From positions 124,001-188,000 of the forward strand of contig NZ_BBXE01000018.1 in the NCBI RefSeq assembly GCF_001570565.1: a stretch of 64,000 nucleotides of DNA, in the 5' to 3' direction. Position numbers and translations under genes: made by a program. Origin of the DNA: Herbidospora yilanensis. Lineage in GTDB: Bacteria; Actinomycetota; Actinomycetes; Streptosporangiales; Streptosporangiaceae. How positions within the stretch are numbered: the first letter of the stretch is position 1; each line of letters starts with the position of its first letter. Below are positions 8,965-22,308 of the stretch, in pieces. The notes under the pieces are model-generated. The model ran no database searches, was not told where the DNA came from, and was given only the letters and a program-made list of their open reading frames with translations.

Positions 8965-10337
8965 GGCAGCGCCTTCTTGTCGACCTTGCCGCCCCGGTTG
9001 CGCGGCAGCGTGTCCATCGTGGTGACCTTCGCCGGCAGCTCGTGCGGGGCGAGCCGGTCGATCAGGAACGCCCGCAGGTCCGCGGGGGAGATCTCCTCCC
9101 GGACGACCAGAGCCGCCGCCACCACCGTCCCGAGCACCGGGTGGGGGACGCCGTAGGCGGCGGCCTCGGTGACCAGCGGATGGGCGTGCAGCGCCTCCTC
9201 GATCTTCAGGGTGGAGACCTTGTGGGCGCCCGACTTGACGACGTCGCCGGTCCGGTCGACCAGGAACAGGTAGCCCTCCTCGTCGAGGTAGCCGAGGTCG
9301 CCCATGCGCACCCAGCCGTCGCGGAAGGTGTCCGACGCGGTCTCGCCGAGGTAGGCGCGGGGCGCGGCGGGCGAGCGCATCCACACCTCGCCGACGTCCC
9401 CGGGGGCGGCCGCGGTCCCGTCGGGCGAGCTGATCCTGACCGAGCCGCCGGCCGCCGCGCGGCCCACCGACCCCGGGCGCTCGGGGTCGAAGACCATGAT
9501 CGTCTGAGCGGGGGCGGCCTCGGTGGAGGTGTAGTAGTTCGTGATCATCGCGGCCGGGAACAGCCCGGCCAGCTTCACCGCCACGGCCGAGGGCAGCGGC
9601 GCGGCGGCCGACCCGAGCAGGAGCACGCTGTCGAGGGGCTCGACCCCGGCCGACAGCAGCTCGATGGCCATGGCGGGCACCAGGAACACCGTCCCGGCCT
9701 GGTATTTCGCGATGAGCGAGGCGAACCGGCGTGGGGTGAAGACGGCGGTCGTGACGACGGTGGGGTGCGCGGCGACGGCGTTGACCAGCATCATCTGGCC
9801 GGCGTTGGTCCCGATGGGGAACGCGTGCGCGAGGTGCCCGGAGTGCCGGAAGGCCCGGCGGCGCGGGTCGCGGTGGAGGCCGAAGGCGAGGTTGGCGTGG
9901 GCGGCGGTGACCCCCTTGGCCACCCCGGTGGTGCCGGAGGTGAAGAGGATCTGAGCGGGGTCGGCCGGAGACACCCGAGGGAGCGGGGAAACCGATCCGT
10001 CCATGAAAGTTACATCGCGCAGGATTCTGCCGATTCCAACACGTTCCGCGAGATGTCGGATCTCTCCCTCCGGGGTGCGGTCGGAGATCGGCACCGCGAC
10101 GGCCCCCGCCCGCAGCACCCCCATGAACGCCACCGCGTAGTCGAGCCATCCCGCGTGGGGGAACACCAGCCCCACCGGCTCCCCGGGGCGCACACCTTCG
10201 GTGATCAGCAGGTTCGCCAGACCGTCGGCACGGGAGTGCCAGGCGGCGTAGGTCAGTTCCCCCACCCCGTGGACGATCATGGCGACGCCGTCAGGCTCGG
10301 CGGCGGCGCGGGCCGCCAGCAGATCCGAGAGCGTCAT
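8961..10337 (-). CDS. Free acyl-adenylating enzyme (AMP-dependent ligase)
   Basis: A 458-residue ANL-superfamily enzyme: P-loop-like core LFTSGTTGVAKG, the YYTSTEA motif, GDLGYLDEEGYLF with the conserved Asp, and the C-terminal GGKVDKK with the catalytic Lys. The acid-recognition region lacks the FDxSVW segment that carries the key Asp of amino-acid-activating domains, so a carboxylic acid substrate is more likely than an amino acid. This is an inference. The start is the ATG at 10337, which has GAGGA a few bases upstream; an in-frame TTG at 10349 is less likely. It is the first gene of the leftward operon and may load the carrier of the next gene. Confidence 0.85.
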   Translation of the reverse strand: MTLSDLLAARAAAEPDGVAMIVHGVGELTYAAWHSRADGLANLLITEGVRPGEPVGLVFPHAGWLDYAVAFMGVLRAGAVAVPISDRTPEGEIRHLAERVGIGRILRDVTFMDGSVSPLPRVSPADPAQILFTSGTTGVAKGVTAAHANLAFGLHRDPRRRAFRHSGHLAHAFPIGTNAGQMMLVNAVAAHPTVVTTAVFTPRRFASLIAKYQAGTVFLVPAMAIELLSAGVEPLDSVLLLGSAAAPLPSAVAVKLAGLFPAAMITNYYTSTEAAPAQTIMVFDPERPGSVGRAAAGGSVRISSPDGTAAAPGDVGEVWMRSPAAPRAYLGETASDTFRDGWVRMGDLGYLDEEGYLFLVDRTGDVVKSGAHKVSTLKIEEALHAHPLVTEAAAYGVPHPVLGTVVAAALVVREEISPADLRAFLIDRLAPHELPAKVTTMDTLPRNRGGKVDKKALP

Positions 10338-10378
10338 CGGCTTCCTCAAAGATCGGATGAATACTGCCCGAGCACTGC

Positions 10379-10405
10379 CTTACTGAAAAGATTCTTTCCA
10401 GTTAG
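10379..10405. promoter_or_regulatory. Candidate operator, 27-bp interrupted palindrome (left copy)
   Basis: Arms CTTACTGAAAAG and CTTTCCAGTTAG separated by ATT; ten of twelve positions pair. The AAAG-CTTT centre with TTAG ends resembles sites bound by ROK-family repressors in actinobacteria. Two ROK genes lie 9-17 kb away in this window, but a link is only a suggestion. Confidence 0.6.
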
Positions 10406-10531
10406 GTCAGTCGCCAGTGTGGCACGGTCCGGACGCTCGTCACAAGGGGTCCCAGGCTCCGGCAGCCCAATGGGTTGGGCACGTTTAGAGCTTGTGAGCG
10501 GACGCGGGGCATGCCAGACTGACGCCGTCCG

Positions 10532-10558
10532 CTAATTGCAAAGAACCTTTCCAGTTAG
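10532..10558. promoter_or_regulatory. Candidate operator, 27-bp interrupted palindrome (right copy)
   Basis: Arms CTAATTGCAAAG and CTTTCCAGTTAG separated by AAC; ten of twelve positions pair. The right arm is identical to that of the copy at 10379, and the sites are 153 bp apart, so one regulator could control both divergent operons. Confidence 0.6.
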
Positions 10559-10618
10559 CTTCCCGAGCTGAGGCGTTTGGCCTCTTTGTGCTGCATTCGT
10601 CCGATCACTTGAGGGAAG

Positions 10619-15673
<5,055 letters not shown>

Positions 15674-15871
15674 CGGCGAGCTCACCCCGGCCGACGTGCT
15701 GGCGGCGACCGTGCCGCTGGCCTATCTCGGCGTGACCTCGCTGGCGCAGATGCGGCTCATCGACGCCGTCGAGCGCGAATACGGCGTCGAGGTCGACCTG
15801 AGCGGCGACGTGACGTTCCTCGACAGCGTCGACGGGCTGGCCGCCTGGGTCGAGGCCGCCCGGTCGCCGGC

Positions 15872-17140
15872 ATGACCCGGGCCGTTTTCTCGGGCGGGCG
15901 TACCGGGACGGCGTCGTTCACCTGGGGTCAGCGCGCGATCTGGGAGGCGATCGAGCGGACCCGGCCGGACGACCACTACTTCAACTTCGGCCGGGTGCTG
16001 CCGCTCGGGGCGCGCCCGGCGTCGGTGTCGTCGGCGTTGTGGGCGCTGGGCCGGCTCGTCGAGCGGCACGAGTCGCTGCGCACCCTGGTCGGCGACGGCG
16101 GCCAGGCGCTGCGGGCGAGCGGGGAGCTGCGCGTCCGGACCGGCGACGATCCCGCCACCCTGCTGGCCGACATGACGGCCACCGCGTTCGACTACGCGGA
16201 CGAGTGGCCGCTGCGGGCCGGGCTGGTGCTCTCCCCCACCGGTGAGGTCACCCATCTGGTGCTGGTCTTCTGCCATCTGGCCGCCGACGGGCTGGGCGCC
16301 GAGCAGGCCATCCGCGACCTGCGCCTGCTGCTCCTGCGTGGTGGCGCGCCCGCGGCGCGGCCGCCGCAGCCGATGGACATCGCGCGCTGGCAGGGGTCGC
16401 CCGCCGGCCGCCGGGTGGCGGCCGAGGCGGCGGCGTACTGGGAGGACGCGCACCGGCGCATCCCGCCGACGATGTTCCACGTGCCGTCGGGGGCCGGGGA
16501 GTCGCCGCCCATCTGGCGGGCGTCGCTGCGCTCCCCCGCGGTCGACCTGGCCGCGCAGCGGATCGCGGTCCGGCACGGCACGAGCACCTCCACGGTCCTG
16601 CTGACGGCGGTGACGGCGCTGGTGTCGGAGATGACGGGGCACGAGACGGTGGCGATGTTGCCGATCGTGGGGAACCGGTTCCGGGCCGACACCCGGACGG
16701 CGGTGACCACGATGTCGCAGGAGGGGCTGTTCGTCCTGGACGTGGAGAAGGTGCGGTTCGACGAGCTGCTGGGCCTGGCGGGTCCGGCGGCGCTGCGGGC
16801 GTACCGGAGCGCCTATCACGACCCCGCCGACCGGTCCGCGGCGCTGGAGCGGGTCGCGGCCGACCGGGGGACGGTCGTGCATCCGTGGTGCTGCTTCAAC
16901 GACATGCGCTTCGCCGACAACCCCGTCTACCGCGACGAGGCGCTGATCCGCCGGGCGCTCGGCGAGAGCACGCTGAGCTGGCCGATGTCGCAGGACCAGC
17001 TCAACTGCCGGTTCTGCGTCCATCTGAGCGGGACCATGGACGTGTCGGTGACCGCCGACACCCGCTGGTCGTCGAAGGCCGACATGGAGAGGTTCCTGCA
17101 CGGGCTGGAGACGATGCTGGTCGAAGCGGCACTGCGGTGA
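15872..17140 (+). CDS. Free-standing condensation-domain enzyme
   Basis: A 422-residue single-domain protein of the condensation/chloramphenicol-acetyltransferase fold. The usual HHxxxDG motif reads CHLAADG: the first His is Cys, while the second, catalytic His and the Asp-Gly are kept. Other C-domain landmarks are present in divergent form (an N-terminal TWGQRAIW block and a late NDMRF block). ATG overlapping the carrier gene by 4 bp. It is likely to condense or transfer an acyl group bound to the preceding carrier, for example amide or ester formation. Its divergence leaves the bond type open. Confidence 0.78.
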   Translation: MTRAVFSGGRTGTASFTWGQRAIWEAIERTRPDDHYFNFGRVLPLGARPASVSSALWALGRLVERHESLRTLVGDGGQALRASGELRVRTGDDPATLLADMTATAFDYADEWPLRAGLVLSPTGEVTHLVLVFCHLAADGLGAEQAIRDLRLLLLRGGAPAARPPQPMDIARWQGSPAGRRVAAEAAAYWEDAHRRIPPTMFHVPSGAGESPPIWRASLRSPAVDLAAQRIAVRHGTSTSTVLLTAVTALVSEMTGHETVAMLPIVGNRFRADTRTAVTTMSQEGLFVLDVEKVRFDELLGLAGPAALRAYRSAYHDPADRSAALERVAADRGTVVHPWCCFNDMRFADNPVYRDEALIRRALGESTLSWPMSQDQLNCRFCVHLSGTMDVSVTADTRWSSKADMERFLHGLETMLVEAALR

Positions 17141-18987
17141 TCGCCTACGCCGAGGCGACCTCGTGTCCCCAGGGCCGCCCGCTGACCTTCCGGCTGGACG
17201 GCGACAGCGGCGTCCACGTCCACGACGCCACCACGGGTGCCCACGTGCTGACGACGCGCGCGACCGGCCCGCGCTGGACGCTGGTCGTTCCCGGGCACTG
17301 GCCCAGTTCGCTCTACCGCGCCCACTTCACCGACGCGCCTTCCTCGGAGGTACCGAGGGCGACCGGCGAGTTGCCCGGCGTCAACGTCTCCGGCGACGAC
17401 GAGGTCTACTTCGTCGTGACGCCGTCCGGGCCGAAGAAGCACATCCTGGTGTCCATCCCGTTCGGCACCTGGCAGGCCTACAACCGCGCCGGTGTCCCGG
17501 GTGAGGGCCTCTATTGGACGGAGGACCCGTCGCGCGCGACCGAAGTCACCTTCGACCGTCCGGGCGGCGGCCCCTCCCCCGAACGCTGGGAGGACGGCTT
17601 CCTGCGCTGGCTGCGCCCGGCGGGCTTCGAGGCCGACTTCTGCGACGGCCTCGACCTGTCGCCCGAGCTGCTCGACGGCTACCGCCTGCTCGTGGTCAAC
17701 GGCCACGACGAGTACTGGACCCGCGAGATGCGCGACGCCTGCGAGGAGTTCGTGCGGCGCGGCGGCAACATGGCCGTCTTCGCCGGGAACACCGCCTGGT
17801 GGCAGGCCCGCCTGGAGGGCCGCACGCTGGTCTGCCACCGTGACCCCTTCACCGACCCGGTCGACGACCCGTCGCTGGTCACCGCCGAGTGGTCGGCCGT
17901 CGGCCGCCCGGAGAACACGATGACCGGCGTGTCGTTCCGCGCCGGCGCGGGCACGTGGGGCCCGTCGATGCCGTTGATGAACGAGGAGTCGTACGTCACC
18001 CGCTTCGCCGGCCACTGGGTCTTCGAGGGCACCGGCCTGACCGAGGGCGACAAGTTCGCCCAGGGCGCGCTCGGCTACGAGACCGACGCGGCCGAGTTCG
18101 TCGAGGTCGGCGGCGTGCCGAGAGTGACCTCACGCGACGGCACCCCGTCGTCCTTCACCGTCCTCGCCACGGCCGACCTGCGCCACTGGCGCAGCGGCGG
18201 CCAGGGCGGCTGGGCGACCATGGGCGTCTTCACCTCGGGCCGCGGCACCGTGTTCAACGCCGCCACGGTGAACTGGGGCAACACCCTCCACGACCCGGTC
18301 GTCGACCGCATCACCCGCAACGTCATGACCCGCCTCAGTTCGCCGTACGACGGCTGGGACGTGATCGGCGAACCGTCGGACGTCCGCGCCCTGGCCGCCG
18401 ACGCCCGCGTCCTCTACGGCGTGACGTCCGACGGCGCGCTGATGAGCCGCGAACTGTGCGCCCAGAACCTCCTGTGGCGGCCGATCGGCTGGGCCGGCGA
18501 CGTGACCTGCCTCGACACCCCGCGCGAGGCGGCGGGCACCCGCGGCGTCCTGCTGTACGGGGTGACCCCCGAGGGCATGCTGCGCTCGCGGGCGGCCGTG
18601 GAGGTCCCGGCCCCCTGGACCGACGAGGCCCGGTGCCCGGAGGGAACCGTGGCCCTGGCGATCGCCGACTGCACGTTCTGGGCCGCGACCTCGGAGGGCC
18701 GCCTGTGGGCGATGCCCTTCACCGGCGAGGAGTGGCTCGACCGGGGCCCGTGCGACGCGGTGGCCATGAGCGGCATGAACGGCCGCCTCTACGCGCTGAC
18801 GAGCACGGGCGAACTGGTCACCCGCCGCCCGGACGCGACGGACGAGTGGCGCCCGGCGGGCGACCTCCCCGAGGGCACGACGACGTTCACGGCCCACGCG
18901 GGCCGCTTCGTCGCCACCGCTCCGGGGGAACCGCTGCGCTGGCGGGCGAGCCCGAGGGCCGGAGATCAGAGTTCGACCGGACCGTAG
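17137..18987 (+). CDS. N,N-dimethylformamidase large-subunit-like protein with C-terminal repeat domain
   Basis: A 616-residue protein. Residues about 75-410 match the C-terminal domain of the N,N-dimethylformamidase beta subunit: YNRAG, then VVNGHDEYWTREMRDACEEF, GGNMAVFAGNTAWW and a late GRGTVFNAATVNWG. The last 180 residues hold repeated short blocks such as VLYGVTSDGALMSR, LLYGVTPEGMLRSR and LYALTSTGELVTR, which look like tectonin/beta-propeller repeats. No signal peptide. GTG start at 17137 overlaps the previous stop by 4 bp; the longer open frame from 16885 lies inside the condensation gene. A hydrolase acting on an amide of the product is a possible role. The 3' end overlaps the convergent dipeptidase gene by 22 bp. 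Confidence 0.75.
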   Translation: MIAYAEATSCPQGRPLTFRLDGDSGVHVHDATTGAHVLTTRATGPRWTLVVPGHWPSSLYRAHFTDAPSSEVPRATGELPGVNVSGDDEVYFVVTPSGPKKHILVSIPFGTWQAYNRAGVPGEGLYWTEDPSRATEVTFDRPGGGPSPERWEDGFLRWLRPAGFEADFCDGLDLSPELLDGYRLLVVNGHDEYWTREMRDACEEFVRRGGNMAVFAGNTAWWQARLEGRTLVCHRDPFTDPVDDPSLVTAEWSAVGRPENTMTGVSFRAGAGTWGPSMPLMNEESYVTRFAGHWVFEGTGLTEGDKFAQGALGYETDAAEFVEVGGVPRVTSRDGTPSSFTVLATADLRHWRSGGQGGWATMGVFTSGRGTVFNAATVNWGNTLHDPVVDRITRNVMTRLSSPYDGWDVIGEPSDVRALAADARVLYGVTSDGALMSRELCAQNLLWRPIGWAGDVTCLDTPREAAGTRGVLLYGVTPEGMLRSRAAVEVPAPWTDEARCPEGTVALAIADCTFWAATSEGRLWAMPFTGEEWLDRGPCDAVAMSGMNGRLYALTSTGELVTRRPDATDEWRPAGDLPEGTTTFTAHAGRFVATAPGEPLRWRASPRAGDQSSTGP

Positions 18988-19604
18988 ATCGCCGACTCGC
19001 GCCCCCGCGTCATCGCCCAGTAACGGTCGCCGTAGGACCAGTGCCACCACTCGGTCGGATAGTTGACCAGCCCGACCGCCTCCAGCGCCGTCGCCAGCAC
19101 CTTCCGGTTCTGCACGGCCTCGGCGGAGATGTCGGTCGACGCCGTGTAGCAGGCCCCGTCACTCTGTTCCGGCGTGGCGTTGACCTCGGTGCCCATGTCG
19201 AGTTCGACGCCGTCGTCGCCGCACAGCGTCAGGTCGACGGCGGCCCCGGCCGTGTGGGGCGCGACCTCGACGGGCGACACGAACCGGCTCGCCGCCACGT
19301 GCAGCTCGTCACTCGACATGTCCGGAAATGTCGTGCGCAACGTCTCCCGGTACTCCTCGAACCACTTCCGCTGTAACGACACCGGCCGGTAGCCCTCGAC
19401 GACCATCAGGTGCACGCCCAGTGGCAGCACCACCCGCCGCAGCCGCTCGGCGACCCCCTCGCGCAGGTGCGCGAACGCACCGGCCGGGTCGGCCAAGCGC
19501 AGGTCGACACGGAGGAAAGCGCGCACGTCGACGAGCGGCTCAAGGCAATCGATCACCGGTATGGAGGTCACCCGGGGGTCGGAGATCAGAATGACGTCAC
19601 CCAT
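18966..19604 (-). CDS. D-alanyl-D-alanine dipeptidase (VanX-like, M15 family)
   Basis: A 212-residue zinc dipeptidase. The VanX-type motifs are complete: EGYRP with Arg73, zinc ligands His117 and Asp124 in PHTAGAAVD, and EWWHW with catalytic Glu185 and zinc ligand His188. No signal peptide, so cytoplasmic, as for VanX. The start codon is four bases after the stop of the ROK regulator gene, so the two are probably one transcript. VanX homologues either give glycopeptide resistance or recycle D-Ala-D-Ala from the wall. No vanH or vanA is nearby, and the next genes handle amino sugars, so recycling is the better guess. Confidence 0.87.
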   Translation of the reverse strand: MGDVILISDPRVTSIPVIDCLEPLVDVRAFLRVDLRLADPAGAFAHLREGVAERLRRVVLPLGVHLMVVEGYRPVSLQRKWFEEYRETLRTTFPDMSSDELHVAASRFVSPVEVAPHTAGAAVDLTLCGDDGVELDMGTEVNATPEQSDGACYTASTDISAEAVQNRKVLATALEAVGLVNYPTEWWHWSYGDRYWAMTRGRESAIYGPVEL

Positions 19605-19608
19605 ATTG

Positions 19609-20775
19609 TCAGACCGTATCCGAGAAGACCTGTTCCCTCGCCTCCTCCAGGGCGGCCACCAGCGCCCCCCGGAGCACCGGATTGCCGTCCACCTCCGTCA
19701 CCGCCACCCGGGGCCGGGAGGGACAGACACGCGCCACCTCGTCCTCGACCCGGGCGGCCAGCTCGCGGCCGCCGGCCCGGCCGACGTCGCCCGACAGGAC
19801 GATGAGCCCGGGGTCGAGAACCACCGCCACGGCCGCGACGCCGACGGCCAGGCGGCCGGCGAGCTCGTCGAGGAAGCTCCCGTTCCCCTCGGCGACGGCC
19901 TTGGCGACCAGCTCGGCCACGGGCGCCTCCCCCGGGCCCACACCGTGGGCCAGCGCCATGCCGTGCAGCGCGTCCCCGCCGACCAGGCGCTGGAAGGAGC
20001 CGGACTGGGGGTCGCGCACGTTCGAGGGCAGGGGCTCGCCCGGCACGGGCAACCAGCCGATCTCGCCCGCGCCGCCGGTGATGCCCCGGTGCAGCCGGCC
20101 GCCGAGCATGACGCCGAGGCCCTGGCCTGTCCCGGCCCACATGATGACGAAGTCGTCGAGGCCGCGCGCGGCCCCGTGGGCCTGTTCGGCCAGGGCGGCG
20201 AGGTTGACGTCGTTCTCTATGCGTACCGCCCGGCCCAGGTCGGCGCGGAGCTCGGCCAGCACGCCGAAGTGCCACGCGGGCAGGTCGAAGGAGTAGCGCA
20301 CGTCCCCGCTGCGGGGGTCGACCACGCCGCGGGTCCCGATCACCAGGCCGCTGAGCTGGTCGAGGACGATCCCGGCGCTCTCGCAGGCGCGGAAGAGGGC
20401 GTTGTGCACCAGCTTGACGGGGTCGCGGGCCTCGCTGGGGTCGACGGTCACCTCGGCGATGGCGCGGCCGATGATGTCGGCGACCCCGGCGGTCACGCTG
20501 TCGGGCGAGACCTCCAGCCCGGCGACGTACGCCGATTCGGGGTTGACCGCGTAGAGCGCCGCGTTCGGGCCGCGCCCGCCGGCCCGTTCGCCGGCCGTCG
20601 TGACCAAGCCGCGATCTTCCAGCCGGGCGAGCAACTGACCTGAGGTGACCTTGCTCAGTCCGGTGAGTTCGCCCAGCTCGGCCCGGGTGAGCGGGCCCTG
20701 CAGGAGAAGGAGCTCCAGGGCCGATCTGTCGTTTATCTGCCGGAGCAGCCGGGGCGTGCCGGGGCGTCGGGCCAC
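19609..20775 (-). CDS. ROK-family transcriptional regulator (copy A)
   Basis: A 388-residue ROK regulator: N-terminal winged helix (about 8-65, GPLTRAELGELTGLSKVTSGQLLARLEDRGLV) and a sugar-kinase-like ROK domain with an IENDVNLAALAE block and GGAGEIGWLPVPG. The zinc motif CxCGxxGCxE is absent, and the His of the usual GEIGH is Trp. The start is taken as the GTG at 20775 because the protein then aligns from its first residues with copy B (25806-26984) and has GGGAGA upstream; a GTG at 20796 is the alternative. It is divergent from the binding-lipoprotein gene and probably represses it from the palindrome at 20819. Confidence 0.88.
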   Translation of the reverse strand: MARRPGTPRLLRQINDRSALELLLLQGPLTRAELGELTGLSKVTSGQLLARLEDRGLVTTAGERAGGRGPNAALYAVNPESAYVAGLEVSPDSVTAGVADIIGRAIAEVTVDPSEARDPVKLVHNALFRACESAGIVLDQLSGLVIGTRGVVDPRSGDVRYSFDLPAWHFGVLAELRADLGRAVRIENDVNLAALAEQAHGAARGLDDFVIMWAGTGQGLGVMLGGRLHRGITGGAGEIGWLPVPGEPLPSNVRDPQSGSFQRLVGGDALHGMALAHGVGPGEAPVAELVAKAVAEGNGSFLDELAGRLAVGVAAVAVVLDPGLIVLSGDVGRAGGRELAARVEDEVARVCPSRPRVAVTEVDGNPVLRGALVAALEEAREQVFSDTV

Positions 20776-20818
20776 CGCTGTCTCCCTTCTCGTCACGATC
20801 CGCTAACGCGGGTTTTTT

Positions 20819-20838
20819 TTAAGAAAGTTTCTTGTTAG
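20819..20838. promoter_or_regulatory. Candidate ROK operator
   Basis: TTAAGAAAGTTTCTTGTTAG: an inverted repeat AAGAAA-G-TTTCTT with TTA on both flanks. It resembles known actinobacterial ROK sites (TTAGGAAAnTTTCCTAA type). It lies in the 202-bp gap between the divergent ROK gene and transporter operon, well placed to control both. Confidence 0.6.
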
Positions 20839-20977
20839 TTTAACGGCAGTCACCCCATAGGCAAGCGATCAAGCCTCTGAGGTGCCACAAACGCCGACCG
20901 TCAGCAACCCCAAGGTGCCCGGCCCGCCGACACCTCAACTTGCCTAGACGAGAAGCCGGGAAGGGAGAACCCCCAAC

Positions 20978-22303
20978 GTGAAGATCGTGAAGATCGCCGG
21001 CATCACCGCCGCCCTCGCCCTGGGTGTCGCCGCTTGTGGTGGTGGCGAGACCACCGAATCGGCACCCGCCGCCACCGCCGCCGAATCGGCTCCCGCCGCC
21101 TCCGGTCCCAAGTTCGCCGGTCAGACGCTGACGATGTGGCGTCTCGGTGACTCGAACCCGCCGGCCCAGGCCTATATGGACGACCTGAACGCCGAGTTCC
21201 AGAAGGTCACCGGCGCCACGGTCAAGCTGGAGTGGATCCCGTGGCCGCAGGTGAACGACAAGTTCACCGCCGCCGCCGCGGGTGGCGCCGGCCCCGACGT
21301 CACCGAGATCGGCAACGACCAGGTGCCGCTGTGGGTCAGCCAGGAGGCGCTCAGCCCCATCACCGCCCTCACCAGCGCGGGCGACCAGGCCCAGATCCCG
21401 AAGAACCTCTTCGGCCTGGAGACCATCGACGGCGAGGTCTACGCCGTGCCGTGGGGCGCCGGCACCCGCGCGGTCCTCTACCGCAAGGACTGGTTCGAGG
21501 AGCTGAAGATCGAGGTGCCGAAGACCTGGGACGAGGTCGTCGCCGCCGCCAAGAAGATCCAGGACGAGAAGGGCAAGGACGTCGACGGCTTCGCCTTCAA
21601 CGGCGGCTCCGACGCCAACCACCTCCTCGGCGCCATGGCCTGGGCCGAGGGCGGCGACTACGCCGTCAAGGAAGGCGACAAGTGGGTGGGCAAGCTCACC
21701 GACCCGACCTTCAAGGCCGGCTTCGAGACGTACACGGGCCTGGTGACCGGCGGCCTCTCGGGCAAGTCGCGGCTGACCCAGAACACCGTGGACATCCGCA
21801 CCCGCTTCGCCAACGACAAGGTCGGCATGTACCTGACCGCGTCGTGGGACATCCCCGGCATCGAGACCGACTCCAAGGGCAAGGTGAAGGCCGACCAGCT
21901 CGCCTTCTTCCCGCTCCCCGCCAAGACCGGCGGTGAGGCCCCGGCGTTCTTCGGCGGCAACGACATCGCCGTCTGGGGCACCACCCAGAACGCCGAGCTC
22001 GCCCAGGAGTACATCAAGCTCGCCACGAGCAAGCAGTGGGCCGACCGCTACGCCAAGGACGGCGGTCTGCTCCCGGTCTACCCGGACACCCTGGCCTCGC
22101 TGTCGAGCGACCCGGTCCAGGCCCCGTTCGCGGCGGCGTTCGCCAAGGCCCGGTCCTTCCCGGCCGACCCGAACTGGACCGAGGCGGGCGAGACCAAGGC
22201 GGTGCTGCAGAACGCGGCCCGCTCGGTCATCGAGGGCAAGGCTTCGGCCGATGAGGCGCTCGCGACGGCCAACAAGGAACTCGAAGACATCCTCAACCAG
22301 TAG
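20978..22303 (+). CDS. ABC transporter sugar-binding lipoprotein
   Basis: A 441-residue extracellular solute-binding protein of the family-1 (carbohydrate) class. The signal peptide ends in a lipobox VAAC (Cys20), followed by a Ser/Ala/Pro-rich linker, so it is anchored outside the membrane. The mature part has the usual TLTMWRLGD start and FGGNDIAVW near the C terminus. GTG start with AAGGGAGA about ten bases upstream. First gene of an operon with two permeases; no ATPase gene is present, so a shared MsiK-type ATPase probably serves it. Amino sugars or chitobiose-like oligosaccharides are the likely ligand, judged from the linked hexosaminidase. Confidence 0.9.
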   Translation: MKIVKIAGITAALALGVAACGGGETTESAPAATAAESAPAASGPKFAGQTLTMWRLGDSNPPAQAYMDDLNAEFQKVTGATVKLEWIPWPQVNDKFTAAAAGGAGPDVTEIGNDQVPLWVSQEALSPITALTSAGDQAQIPKNLFGLETIDGEVYAVPWGAGTRAVLYRKDWFEELKIEVPKTWDEVVAAAKKIQDEKGKDVDGFAFNGGSDANHLLGAMAWAEGGDYAVKEGDKWVGKLTDPTFKAGFETYTGLVTGGLSGKSRLTQNTVDIRTRFANDKVGMYLTASWDIPGIETDSKGKVKADQLAFFPLPAKTGGEAPAFFGGNDIAVWGTTQNAELAQEYIKLATSKQWADRYAKDGGLLPVYPDTLASLSSDPVQAPFAAAFAKARSFPADPNWTEAGETKAVLQNAARSVIEGKASADEALATANKELEDILNQ

Positions 22304-22308
22304 CGACG

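Larger units (their letters stand above)
10338..10618. promoter_or_regulatory. Divergent promoter region of the NRPS-type cluster
   Basis: A 281-bp gap between the leftward five-gene operon and the rightward synthetase operon. It is the only large non-coding stretch of the cluster and must hold both promoters. Two similar 27-bp interrupted palindromes lie here, one about 40 bp before the leftward start and one about 60 bp before the rightward start. I could not assign -35/-10 boxes with confidence, and no small gene is evident. Confidence 0.7.

Noticed and set aside
7549-10149. One long open frame that seems to join an adenylation gene and a condensation-carrier gene
   Set aside because: The upstream part is out of frame with the adenylation motifs. 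The ATG at 8964 overlapping the adenylating gene's stop gives two proper proteins.
18966-19604. VanX-like gene as self-resistance of the NRPS-type cluster
   Set aside because: It is on the opposite strand, coupled to the ROK gene, and has no vanH/vanA partner; wall recycling fits better.
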